The notes under the pieces are model-generated. The model was not told where the DNA came from and did no database searches. It saw nothing but the letters and a program-made list of their open reading frames with translations. Positions 28,230 through 36,765 of a stretch of 64,000 nt of DNA are shown here, in pieces (the first letter of the stretch is position 1; every line of letters begins with the position of its first letter). Source of the stretch: Acinetobacter sp. ASP199. GTDB taxonomy: Bacteria > Pseudomonadota > Gammaproteobacteria > Pseudomonadales > Moraxellaceae. The position numbers were made by a program, and so were the translations under genes. The DNA is taken from positions 62,001-126,000 of the forward strand of contig NZ_CP062182.1 in assembly GCF_022700675.1 (NCBI RefSeq), given 5' to 3'.

Positions 28230-28757
28230 ATGAAATGGGGTTACCGCTTCGTGAGTGGTGCTTTATTTGCCGCATCCGTGATGGGGATGGCATTTGCATT
28301 ATATCTAGAACATATGCAGGGCCTTGAGCCTTGCCCGCTGTGTATTTTTCAGCGCATTGGCCTGATTGGTCTGGGGATTATTTCTTTCATTGCTTTGCTG
28401 CATAATCCGAAAGCAAATGGCATGAAACGCCTATATGCCTTTTTAGGATCATTGAGTATTTTGTGGTCCGCAGGTGTGGCAGCACGTCATGTCTGGCTGC
28501 AAAACTTACCGCCCGATAAAGTGCCAAGCTGTGGTCCGGGTCTGGATTACTGGCTGGAAACCTTGCCCATGAAGTCGGTGTTCCAGCAGGTACTCAGCGG
28601 TTCAGGTGAGTGTGCTCAAGTAGACTGGACTTTTCTGGGGCAGTCTTTACCGGTCTGGTCACTGGTATTCTTCAGTGTCTTGTTGCTGGTCAGTTTATGG
28701 CAGTTATTCCGTAAATATCAGACTGCGCCAGTCAAACGCCTAAGAGATAAATACTAA
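28230..28757 (+). CDS. dsbB: Disulfide bond formation protein B
   Basis: Inner-membrane oxidase that reoxidises DsbA and passes electrons to quinones. 175 residues, four membrane helices. Both essential cysteine pairs are present: CPLC (Cys35, Cys38) and Cys101/Cys128 in the second periplasmic loop. An AGAGGA nine bases before the ATG at 28230 fixes the start; the longer open frame inside gshA is an accident. Probably in an operon with gshA; followed by a strong terminator. Confidence 0.95.
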   Translation: MKWGYRFVSGALFAASVMGMAFALYLEHMQGLEPCPLCIFQRIGLIGLGIISFIALLHNPKANGMKRLYAFLGSLSILWSAGVAARHVWLQNLPPDKVPSCGPGLDYWLETLPMKSVFQQVLSGSGECAQVDWTFLGQSLPVWSLVFFSVLLLVSLWQLFRKYQTAPVKRLRDKY

Positions 28758-28764
28758 TGCAAAT

Positions 28765-28791
28765 AAAAGCCCTCAATTGAGGGCTTTTTTA
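28765..28791. terminator. Bidirectional terminator after dsbB
   Basis: AAAAGCCCTCAATTGAGGGCTTTT perfect palindromic hairpin (stem GCCCTC, total 24 bases) with T run; it also faces the convergent hydrolase gene. Confidence 0.92.
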
Positions 28792-28799
28792 TCGCTGAA

Positions 28800-30131
28800 T
28801 CAGGTCAGAGCAATGCCTTCGACACTTTCCAGATCCATCATATATTCATGGATCTGGTCAAAGACTTTGTCTTCCATGCTCGGATAGAACCAGCGCACGA
28901 TCTGTTCAGCCACTTGTGGGTGAAAGCGGATCTCAAAATGGTTCAGGCCATAGAAAATTGCTTTATGGGAGTCTGGCACTTTCAATTGAAAACGCGGGTT
29001 CGGATGTTCGCCAAGCGCGCTTTTGACACTGACCAGATAATCCCCAATCACATTGCGGGTGCGGTTATGCCGGTTTTCATACTCAATCGTACCTGCCACC
29101 AGATAGGTCTGGATATGCGACGGAATCGGAGCCGGCTTACGGTTGTCATCCATCAGGCCAATCCGGACCTGATTATGTTCCCAGTCATCATCCCGAACAC
29201 TGCCGTGGCGCAGGTCTAGAATCCCGTTACTGCGGATATTCACCACATGACCAATAATTTTTCCAAAAGGGAAGTGTCCAAGTTTATCCTGCAGACTAAA
29301 ACCAAAACGTTCCAGTGCTGCGCCGTGATGCGGTGAGCCGAGACAGACTAGATTGTCCACCATATTAACCCATTCATAGACATTCTGTTTGCCATAGAAC
29401 AGGGCACTACGCGAGACTAATCCACCCATACTGTGCCCGATCAGATCAATACTGGTAATGCCGGGATTGCGGCTGATCAAGTCATGCAGGGTATTGGCCA
29501 AGCTGCGGCCATTGGCAGAGATGCGGCGTCCGGAATTATAGTTCAGGTACAACATGGTATTGTTATCACGCTGTGCCAGGAGCTTTTCCCCAATCCCTTC
29601 ATGCTTAAGATTGGACCAGGTCAGATGATTCATACATAAGCCATGAACGAAGATGGTAATACGACCGGTCAATTCACCCTGCTGCAATGAGGTATAGTGA
29701 TCGTAAACCACCATCGGCAATGCCATCGGATTTTGATGCTTAATGAGATAGTCGCCAATGATGCCATTAAGCACGCCCACCAGAAAATGCAGGCTCGGCG
29801 TTAGCGGCTTGTCATGCAGGCGTGGAAATTTGGTGATAATACGGCGCAGTCCAGGAGCAACCATGGTATTCCCATAGTGGAATAACAGGTCATAGGAATG
29901 TTGATAAAGCCGGACAATGGCAGGCAGGTTCTGGATCTTTTCTGAATGACGTTCGCTTAAGCCAAAGAAACTATATAAGATTTCACGCTGAATGGTCTTG
30001 ATAAGTTCTTGGGCAACATCATTAAATCGCATGGTAACAAGCTGAGCAAGTCCTTCCAGTACATCTGCCTGGGTAGGAGGAGTACGATCCCACTTGCAAT
30101 AGGTTTCATGCAATGGCGTTAAGCTTGTCAT
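28800..30131 (-). CDS. Alpha/beta-hydrolase, lipase/esterase-like
   Basis: 443 residues from the ATG at 30131. A helical N-terminal region of about 150 residues precedes a hydrolase core: oxyanion segment IFVHGLCMNHLTWSN and nucleophile elbow GHSMGG (Ser234), then VCLGSPHHGAALERFG, typical of triacylglycerol-lipase-like proteins that act on hydrophobic esters. The catalytic histidine is probably in GLNHFEIRFHP. No signal peptide. The start at 30131 is preferred over 30152 because AAGGA lies nine bases before it. Substrate unknown. Confidence 0.78.
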   Translation of the reverse strand: MTSLTPLHETYCKWDRTPPTQADVLEGLAQLVTMRFNDVAQELIKTIQREILYSFFGLSERHSEKIQNLPAIVRLYQHSYDLLFHYGNTMVAPGLRRIITKFPRLHDKPLTPSLHFLVGVLNGIIGDYLIKHQNPMALPMVVYDHYTSLQQGELTGRITIFVHGLCMNHLTWSNLKHEGIGEKLLAQRDNNTMLYLNYNSGRRISANGRSLANTLHDLISRNPGITSIDLIGHSMGGLVSRSALFYGKQNVYEWVNMVDNLVCLGSPHHGAALERFGFSLQDKLGHFPFGKIIGHVVNIRSNGILDLRHGSVRDDDWEHNQVRIGLMDDNRKPAPIPSHIQTYLVAGTIEYENRHNRTRNVIGDYLVSVKSALGEHPNPRFQLKVPDSHKAIFYGLNHFEIRFHPQVAEQIVRWFYPSMEDKVFDQIHEYMMDLESVEGIALT

Positions 30132-30376
30132 AGGATCCGTTCCTTTCATCAATGCGAATATCTGAGATCTTTCTTTTTAAAGAGGTTCGCGGTATAAATT
30201 CTTCTGAACTTTGATGTCTCTAATTTTTCAGGGAATATTCTTAAAATACCGAGAAATGCGAAGAATAGCGGTGTTTTTTGTCGGACAATTCACCAAAACA
30301 GATTAGATAACGATGATCCATATCTCGTATATAGAATAGATTTTGATTAAAATATAGGCGTTTTTATTAATAATTG

Positions 30377-30970
30377 ATGAATGTCATCTACTTACACGGC
30401 TTTAGAAGCAGCGCTGCCTCTATCAAGGGCCAGATGCTGCAGCAACATTGCGAAAAACACACACAGATTCAGGTACATCTGCCAGATCTGAACATGCCAC
30501 CCAGCGAGACGATTCAGCATACGTCAGCGCTGATCGAGTCGCTGGACAATGTGGCCTTGGTGGGTAGTAGTCTTGGGGGATTTTATGCGACACATCTGGT
30601 CGCCAGGCATGGCGTGCCTGCTGTACTGATCAATCCGGCCATGCGACCATGGCAGCTGTTCCGCGAACTGTTCGATGATGAGCTGCCACTGCAGGTGCAT
30701 CCGAACTGGCGCCTGGATGATTCACATCTTGACCAGCTTGAAGGACTGGCACTGCCAACTGCACAAGATGCAGACAAAATACTGGTACTGTTACAACAAG
30801 GCGATGAAGTTTTGGATTATCGTGAAGCACATCGCTATTATAGTGCTGCTCGTCCCCCGGCGATGCTGATGACTGAGGCCAACGGCAACCACGGGATGGA
30901 TGATTTTGCGGAGAAGATTCCGCTGGTGTTACAGTTTTTATTGGACTGCATAAAAAAGGAAACCGAATAA
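30377..30970 (+). CDS. yqiA: YqiA-like esterase upstream of parE
   Basis: 198-residue single-domain alpha/beta-hydrolase. MNVIYLHGFRSS at the N-terminus, GSSLGGFYAT with nucleophile Ser65, LINPAMRP, LLQQGDEVLDYREA (acid) and NGNHGM (histidine) match E. coli YqiA motif by motif. YqiA has esterase activity on short acyl esters in vitro; its role is not known. It sits directly before parE as in E. coli, one base from the parE GTG. ATG 30377 is preferred to the adjoining TTG. Confidence 0.9.
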   Translation: MNVIYLHGFRSSAASIKGQMLQQHCEKHTQIQVHLPDLNMPPSETIQHTSALIESLDNVALVGSSLGGFYATHLVARHGVPAVLINPAMRPWQLFRELFDDELPLQVHPNWRLDDSHLDQLEGLALPTAQDADKILVLLQQGDEVLDYREAHRYYSAARPPAMLMTEANGNHGMDDFAEKIPLVLQFLLDCIKKETE

Positions 30971-30971
30971 C

Positions 30972-32852
30972 GTGTCTCAATATACGGCTCAATCTCTTGA
31001 AGTTCTGTCTGGTCTGGACCCGGTCCGTCGTCGGCCGGGCATGTATACCGATACCACTCGTCCGAACCATCTGGCGCAGGAAGTGATTGACAATGCTGTG
31101 GATGAGGCACTGGCTGGGCATGCCAACAAGATTACAGTCACGGTGTGCAAAGATGGTTCATTATCCGTAGAAGATAATGGTCGTGGTATGCCAGTGGATA
31201 TTCACCCAGAATATGGTCAGAGCGGGATTGAAATCATCCTGACCAAACTGCATGCTGGCGGTAAGTTCAGCACCGATAACTACCAGTTCTCGGGTGGTCT
31301 ACACGGCGTTGGGATCTCGGTGGTGAACGCACTGTCGACTCGTGTTGAAGTGGCGGTACAGCGCCAGGGTAATCTGTACAAAATGGCTTTTGAAAATGGT
31401 GAGCCAACGGGTCCGCTGGAAGTGCTGGAAGGTAAGGCTCCAAAACGTGCGTCTGGGACTATGGTGCAGTTCTGGCCAGAAGCCAAATATTTTGATTCGC
31501 CTAAATTTGCCCTGAAAGCCTTAAAACATAATCTTAAAGCCAAAGCCGTTCTGGCTGCAGGTTTAGAGATTAATTATATCGATCAGATTAATGACGAGAA
31601 GATCACCTGGCAGTTTGAAAATGGTCTGGTCGACTATCTGATGGATGAGCTGGAAGACCGCGAGATTATTCCGGCACCAGCCTTTGTTGCAAATGGGGAT
31701 GCCGAACGTGCCAGCGCTGAGTTTGCCATCTGCTGGAATGTTGAAGGTGGAGAAAGCATTCAGGAATCCTACGTTAACCTGATTCCAACTGCACAGGGCG
31801 GTACCCATGTGAATGGTTTGCGTTCAGGTGTAACCGATGCGATGCGTGAATTCTGTGAATTGCGTAATCTATTGCCGCGTAACATGAAGCTGTCTGCAGA
31901 AGATGTCTGGGATGGCGTGAACTATATCCTGTCACTGAAATTCCAGGAACCGCAATTCTCCGGTCAGACCAAAGAGCGCCTGTCTAGCCGTGAAGCGGTT
32001 GGTGTGGTGCAGAACATTGCCAAAGATGCTTTTGCCCTGTGGCTGAATCAGAATTCAGATATCGCCATGCAGCTGGCGGAGATGGCCATTTCCAAAGCCG
32101 GTCGCCGTCTCAAAGCAGCGAAAAAAGTTGAACGTAAGAAAATCGTCGCGGGTCCAACCCTACCAGGAAAACTGTCGGATTGTGTTGGCCATGATCTGGA
32201 TCAATCTGAACTGTTTATTGTGGAAGGGGATTCTGCAGGCGGTTCGGCAAAACAAGCGCGTGACAAAAACTTCCAGGCGATCATGCCGATTCGCGGCAAG
32301 ATTTTAAATACCTGGGAGGTCTCTTCTGACGAGGTGCTGGCGTCTCAGGAAGTACATAATATCGCGATTGCCATTGGTGTCGATCCAGGTTCGGATGACC
32401 TGTCTGAACTGCGTTATGGCAAGATCTGTATTCTAGCCGATGCCGACTCAGACGGTTTGCATATTGCGACCCTGCTGTGTGCTCTGTTTGTGAAGCATTT
32501 CCCGACGCTCGTCGAAGAAGGACATCTATATGTCGCAATGCCGCCATTATTCAGGATTGATGACAACAAAGATGTGCATTACGCCTTGGATGAAGATGAA
32601 CTGGAAGGCATTCTGAAAAAATGCAAAGCCAAGAATCCGCAAATCACCCGATTCAAAGGTCTGGGTGAGATGAATGCCAGTCAGTTGCGTGAAACCACTT
32701 TGGACCCGAATACGCGTCGTCTGGTACAACTAGATCTGGATGATGCGCATCTTACAGCTGGTTTACTGGATAAATTGCTGGCGAAAAAACGTGCCAGCGA
32801 CCGTAAAGACTGGTTAGAACAAAAAGGTAATCTGGCGGATATAGTCGTTTAA
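30972..32852 (+). CDS. parE: DNA topoisomerase IV subunit B
   Basis: ATPase subunit of topoisomerase IV, which decatenates daughter chromosomes together with ParC (not in this window). 626 residues. GHKL ATPase motifs: EVIDNAVDEALAGH, EDNGRGMPVD and GGLHGVGISVVNALS; the TOPRIM domain shows IVEGDSAGGSAKQ (Glu418) and DADSDG (Asp490, Asp492). Start is GTG with a GGAA ribosome site upstream inside yqiA. Probably translated with yqiA. Confidence 0.97.
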   Translation: MSQYTAQSLEVLSGLDPVRRRPGMYTDTTRPNHLAQEVIDNAVDEALAGHANKITVTVCKDGSLSVEDNGRGMPVDIHPEYGQSGIEIILTKLHAGGKFSTDNYQFSGGLHGVGISVVNALSTRVEVAVQRQGNLYKMAFENGEPTGPLEVLEGKAPKRASGTMVQFWPEAKYFDSPKFALKALKHNLKAKAVLAAGLEINYIDQINDEKITWQFENGLVDYLMDELEDREIIPAPAFVANGDAERASAEFAICWNVEGGESIQESYVNLIPTAQGGTHVNGLRSGVTDAMREFCELRNLLPRNMKLSAEDVWDGVNYILSLKFQEPQFSGQTKERLSSREAVGVVQNIAKDAFALWLNQNSDIAMQLAEMAISKAGRRLKAAKKVERKKIVAGPTLPGKLSDCVGHDLDQSELFIVEGDSAGGSAKQARDKNFQAIMPIRGKILNTWEVSSDEVLASQEVHNIAIAIGVDPGSDDLSELRYGKICILADADSDGLHIATLLCALFVKHFPTLVEEGHLYVAMPPLFRIDDNKDVHYALDEDELEGILKKCKAKNPQITRFKGLGEMNASQLRETTLDPNTRRLVQLDLDDAHLTAGLLDKLLAKKRASDRKDWLEQKGNLADIVV

Positions 32853-32882
32853 TGCAGACCTATCCTTCTCCTAATACAGCAA

Positions 32883-33404
32883 ATGAAGCAGTATGGCTAT
32901 GATCGCAAGACTATTGCCGATGCTGAAGAAACGCTCTGTTTATGGCAGATGATGAAGGATATTCAGACGCAAATTGAAAATGCATTTGCTGATGTCACTC
33001 TTGATGATGGCATTGGCTTATGGTAAGCACAAGGCATGGATGATTATAAAAGTTCAGAAGAATGTCTGGCTTTGCGTGAGCGCGATGAAAAATCAAACTG
33101 GTCCAAAATTCCTATTCAGGATTTAAAAGACTGCCACAGCAGTTTGAGTTTCTTTGATGCCGAAGGTATGCGTTTTCATTTGCCTGCTTTTCTGATTGCT
33201 GATCTGCGTGGTGAATGGCTCTTTCATCTGACTTTTTATTTGTGTAGGCCGACTGAACAGATGCAACAGTTCCATCTTTTGAATTCAGCACAGCGACAAG
33301 CGGTAAAAGCTTATCTCATGTGGATTTCCTCGGATCGAGACTATGAAGCTCAGCATGGTGAAATTATAAACAGCCTCAATATAGGTTATTGGTCTATGTC
33401 GTAG
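32883..33404 (+). pseudogene. DUF6714-like gene interrupted by an in-frame nonsense codon
   Basis: ATG 32883 opens a frame that stops at TAA 33024-33026 after 47 codons (ends DDGIGLW). The same frame continues directly with AQGMDDYKSSEECLALRERDE and runs to TAG at 33404, with LSFFDAEGMRFHLPAFLIADLRGEW. The two parts read as one protein of about 173 residues of the DUF6714 type (function unknown), in which a sense codon, most simply GAA, became TAA. The 3' part contains an ATG (33036) that could still be translated. It begins 30 bases after parE and has its own terminator. Confidence 0.7.
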
Positions 33405-33417
33405 ATAAACCTTTTTA

Positions 33418-33442
33418 AAGCCCGCAAATGCGGGTTTTTTTA
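33418..33442 (+). terminator. Terminator after the interrupted DUF6714-like gene
   Basis: CCCGCA-AA-TGCGGG stem with flanking A and T runs. Confidence 0.88.
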
Positions 33443-33752
33443 TGCCAAGAAAAAGTGCATTTTCCTTTCCTTAGAGTGCGCTTTTTTTGAGCGCTTTCAT
33501 TTTGGTGCAAAGACATTTTTAGAGTCGCTCATGGTTGTTGATCTGTTGGAGTTGCTTGCTTTGGTTTGATCTATTCATATTGTGCAACCTGTTGAGTGTG
33601 ACTAAATCTTTGATTCGTAATACCAATTGTTAGACAGGGAGATTCATTTATTTTTATTTTTCCAAAGCTTGGCACAGAAATTGAATTGTTCAATCGAGTG
33701 TTTACAAAAATTGCATTCTAAAAATGCTTGATAAAGTTTGGAGAAATAAACG
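33443..33752. other. 310-base region upstream of urtA
   Basis: No gene is seen. It holds the candidate sigma-54 promoter at 33669-33685 and a GGTGCA half-site near 33514 that could be part of an NtrC enhancer site (consensus contains GCACC/GGTGC half-sites). Confidence 0.5.
33669..33685 (+). promoter_or_regulatory. Candidate sigma-54 (RpoN) promoter of the urt operon
   Basis: TTGGCACAGAAATTGAA matches the -24/-12 consensus TTGGCAC-N5-TTGCA with one deviation at -12 (GA for GC) and the correct 10-base gap after GG. The ATG of urtA is 67 bases downstream. Nitrogen-controlled, NtrC-dependent expression would suit a urea transporter. Confidence 0.5.
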
Positions 33753-35033
33753 ATGTTCCAACGCAATATATTTTCAAAAAGTATTTTAGCTGCCACAGTG
33801 GCGGGGGCTGTTGTATTAACTGGGTGTTCAAAGTCGGCAGAAAAAACCGAAGTCGCATCAGAAGCCAAACCAGCGGCAACGAGCGGTGACGTCATTAAAG
33901 TCGGCATCCTGCATTCGTTGTCAGGCACCATGGCGATTTCTGAGACATCACTCAAAGACACGGCTTTAATGGCCATTAAAGAAATTAATGACAATGGCGG
34001 TGTGTTAGGTAAAAAGCTGGAACCTGTGGTGGTCGATCCTGCATCGGATTGGCCATTGTTTGCTGAACAAGCGCGTCAATTGATTACTCAAGACAAAGTT
34101 GCTGTCATTTTTGGTGCATGGACATCTGTTTCGCGTAAATCTGTATTACCTGTGGTGGAAGAGCTGAATGGTCTGTTGTTCTATCCCGTGCAATATGAAG
34201 GTCAAGAACAGTCGAAAAACATTTTCTATACCGGTGCTGCGCCCAACCAACAAGCCATTCCTGCGGTTGAATACCTCATGAGCGAAGAGGGCGGTAAAGC
34301 AGAACGCTTTGTGCTGTTGGGTACAGACTATGTTTATCCACGAACTACCAACCAAATTTTACGTGCGTTCTTAAAGTCTAAAGGCGTTGCCGATGCGGAT
34401 ATTATGGAAGAGTACACACCATTTGGTCACAGCAACTATCAAACGATTGTATCGAATGTGAAGAAGTTCGCGGCAGGGAAGAAAACCGCTGTGATTTCGA
34501 CCATCAATGGCGATTCAAACGTACCGTTCTATCGTGAATTAGGTAACCAAGGCATTAAAGCATCTGATATTCCAGTCATGGCGTTCTCGGTGGGTGAAGA
34601 AGAACTTCGCGGTATCGACACTAAGCCATTGGTAGGTCATTTGGCATCATGGAACTACTTCATGTCTGTGAAGAATCCAGTCAATACTGAATTTACCAAC
34701 AAAATGAAGCAATACGCAGTTGAATATAAATTGCCAAATGCAGACAAGTTGGTGACCAACGATCCAATGGAAGCAACTTATGTCGGTATCAACATGTGGA
34801 AGCAAGCCGTTGAAAAAGCGGGTACGACAGATGTTGATAAAGTGCGTGAAGCGATAGCAGGTCAAGAGTTTAAAGCACCATCGGGTTATACCTTAAAAAT
34901 GGATGCTTCAAATCATCATTTACATAAGCCTGTCATGATTGGTCAAATCCGCGCTGACGGTCAGTTTGACGTAGTTTATAAAACTCCTGAGACCATCCAA
35001 GCCGAGCCTTGGAGCCCGTACATTCCTAAATAA
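33753..35033 (+). CDS. urtA: Urea ABC transporter, substrate-binding protein
   Basis: Periplasmic binding component of the high-affinity urea importer. 426 residues; here it is made as a lipoprotein (VVLTGC, Cys25), so it would be tethered. The mature part IKVGILHSLSGTMAISETSL, FGAWTSVSRKSVLPV, LFYPVQYEGQEQSKNIFYTGAAPNQQ is the classical UrtA sequence (family of branched-chain amino-acid/amide binding proteins). It is separated from urtB by a strong terminator, so it is probably made in excess over the membrane parts. Confidence 0.96.
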   Translation: MFQRNIFSKSILAATVAGAVVLTGCSKSAEKTEVASEAKPAATSGDVIKVGILHSLSGTMAISETSLKDTALMAIKEINDNGGVLGKKLEPVVVDPASDWPLFAEQARQLITQDKVAVIFGAWTSVSRKSVLPVVEELNGLLFYPVQYEGQEQSKNIFYTGAAPNQQAIPAVEYLMSEEGGKAERFVLLGTDYVYPRTTNQILRAFLKSKGVADADIMEEYTPFGHSNYQTIVSNVKKFAAGKKTAVISTINGDSNVPFYRELGNQGIKASDIPVMAFSVGEEELRGIDTKPLVGHLASWNYFMSVKNPVNTEFTNKMKQYAVEYKLPNADKLVTNDPMEATYVGINMWKQAVEKAGTTDVDKVREAIAGQEFKAPSGYTLKMDASNHHLHKPVMIGQIRADGQFDVVYKTPETIQAEPWSPYIPK

Positions 35034-35050
35034 GTATTTCGTTTCAATAT

Positions 35051-35080
35051 GCCTGCTGCTCAGGCAGCAGGCTTTTTTTT
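35051..35080 (+). terminator. Hairpin terminator between urtA and urtB
   Basis: GCCTGCTGC-TCAG-GCAGCAGGC stem followed by eight T. It lies inside the operon and probably attenuates urtBCDE relative to urtA. Confidence 0.9.
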
Positions 35081-35130
35081 GAATTTGTTTCCCTAAAAGG
35101 GGACTTTAGAACTCAATAGGGGTGTCATCT

Positions 35131-36762
35131 ATGAATATTCGCTTGAATATCGCCACTATTTTTCTCATTTTTTCTCAAATATTTTGTCTGCAAATGGTGC
35201 ATGCGTTTGAATCCAATGCATCTCCAATGGAACAAGCGGCCACACAACTCGATCCCATCCAACAATTTGTTCAATCCGACTTTGCTGGGCGTCGGGTCTT
35301 GCTCAATCAATGGCCGGGTAGTTTAGAACAACTGGATGCACTGGCTGATTATGTGGAACAAAATCAGCTGTATAGTGATACGAGCGGTCGTACGTATATT
35401 TTAGAAAGTGATGAAAAATTACTGTCTTATCCTGCCCTAGAAGAAGTGGCAGATTGGCCATCGGATGTGTCACAAGTGACCTTGGTCAATACTTTAAATA
35501 AAGCACTGAATTTTGCACTTGCACAGCGTAAACTCAGCTCAGATGAGGCTAAGCAACGTCTTGAAGCCATCGACATTTATGAAAAGAACTTATCAGAACT
35601 AAATTTACAACAGATTAATGCCCTGTATTTAAATGAAAAAAATAACAAAGTAAAAGCACGTCTTGCACAACTCAAAGCACGTTTAGATTATCAAAGCGAA
35701 GATGTATTAACGAAAATTCAAGCCATGCAGGTCTTGAAGGATTCAAACCGTCCAGATGTCTTTGCATTGGTACAACAAGAGCTTGAACAGCCTCATTTAC
35801 ATCCCGATTTAAAAGCTGCCTTGCTTGAGGCGAAAAGCGATATTAAAACGCGTATTCAAGCCAGTGAATGGACGGGGCATTTATTTTCAGGGTTGAGTAC
35901 TGCCAGTATTTTACTGCTGGCTGCATTGGGTCTTGCGATTACTTACGGTTTGCTCGGTGTGATTAACATGGCACATGGTGAGCTGATCATGATTGGTGCT
36001 TATACCACTTATGTGGTGCAAAGCCTGTTCAAAAGTTATTTGGGTAGCTATGTCGATTGGTACTTAATTGCTGCGATTCCAGCTGCGTTTATGGTCAGTG
36101 CGCTGATTGGGATGTTGATTGAGCGGACGGTGATTCGCCCGCTGTATGGACGTCAATTAGAAACCTTACTTGCAACTTTTGGTGTCAGCCTTATTTTGAT
36201 GCAAGTCGTGCGCATGATCTTTGGTGCACAGAACGTTGAAGTCTCGAATATTTCATGGCTGTCGGGTGGTGTCGCAATTACCCCAAGCCTCATGCTGCCG
36301 TATAACCGTATTGCCATCATTGTCTTTACCGTCGCAGTACTACTGCTGTTGGTTTATCTACTCAATAAAACCCGTTTTGGCTTATTTGTTCGTGCTGTGA
36401 CGCAAAACCGTCAGATGGCACGTGCGGTGGGCATTCGTTCAAGTCGTATCGACATGATGGCCTTTGGTCTAGGTTCAGGTTTAGCAGGTCTTGCAGGTTG
36501 TGCCTTAGCACAAATTGGTAACGTCGGTCCTGACTTAGGTCAAAACTATATTATCGATGCCTTTTTGGTTGTAGTGGTTGGTGGTGTTGGTCAAGTGTGG
36601 GGTGCAGTCCTCGCAGCACTCGGTCTAGGCATCAGTGGCACAGCATTGGAAATTGGTATGGGGGCGGTACTGGCAAAAATTATTCTGTTGGTGCTGGTGA
36701 TTCTGTTTATTCAAAAACGCCCACAAGGTTTGTTTGCGATCAAAGGCCGTTTTGTGGAGTAA
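35131..36762 (+). CDS. urtB: Urea ABC transporter, permease UrtB
   Basis: 543 residues. An N-terminal signal segment and an approximately 230-residue extracytoplasmic helical extension precede the LivH-type permease domain (from about residue 260), a layout usual for proteobacterial UrtB. The permease shows LGLAITYGLLGVINMAHGE and the C-terminal GLGSGLAGLAGC. Start ATG 35131 has AGGGG nine bases upstream; GTG 35122 is disfavoured. Three bases separate it from urtC. Confidence 0.95.
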   Translation: MNIRLNIATIFLIFSQIFCLQMVHAFESNASPMEQAATQLDPIQQFVQSDFAGRRVLLNQWPGSLEQLDALADYVEQNQLYSDTSGRTYILESDEKLLSYPALEEVADWPSDVSQVTLVNTLNKALNFALAQRKLSSDEAKQRLEAIDIYEKNLSELNLQQINALYLNEKNNKVKARLAQLKARLDYQSEDVLTKIQAMQVLKDSNRPDVFALVQQELEQPHLHPDLKAALLEAKSDIKTRIQASEWTGHLFSGLSTASILLLAALGLAITYGLLGVINMAHGELIMIGAYTTYVVQSLFKSYLGSYVDWYLIAAIPAAFMVSALIGMLIERTVIRPLYGRQLETLLATFGVSLILMQVVRMIFGAQNVEVSNISWLSGGVAITPSLMLPYNRIAIIVFTVAVLLLLVYLLNKTRFGLFVRAVTQNRQMARAVGIRSSRIDMMAFGLGSGLAGLAGCALAQIGNVGPDLGQNYIIDAFLVVVVGGVGQVWGAVLAALGLGISGTALEIGMGAVLAKIILLVLVILFIQKRPQGLFAIKGRFVE

Positions 36763-36765
36763 GCA

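Noticed and set aside
27966..28757. 263-residue version of DsbB starting inside gshA
   Set aside because: The upstream 88 codons overlap conserved gshA in another frame; ribosome site and family length support ATG 28230.
13214..28791. Near-identical AAAGCCCTC..GAGGGCTTT hairpins at 13214 and 28765 as a repeat family or CRISPR
   Set aside because: They are ordinary terminators at gene ends, only two copies, without spacers or cas genes.
30630..31121. 163-codon minus-strand frame across yqiA and parE
   Set aside because: Antisense to two conserved genes in a known order; no motif.
33036..33404. Independent 122-residue gene starting at ATG 33036
   Set aside because: The frame continues upstream through one TAA into coding-like sequence, and no ribosome site precedes 33036, so a split gene fits better.
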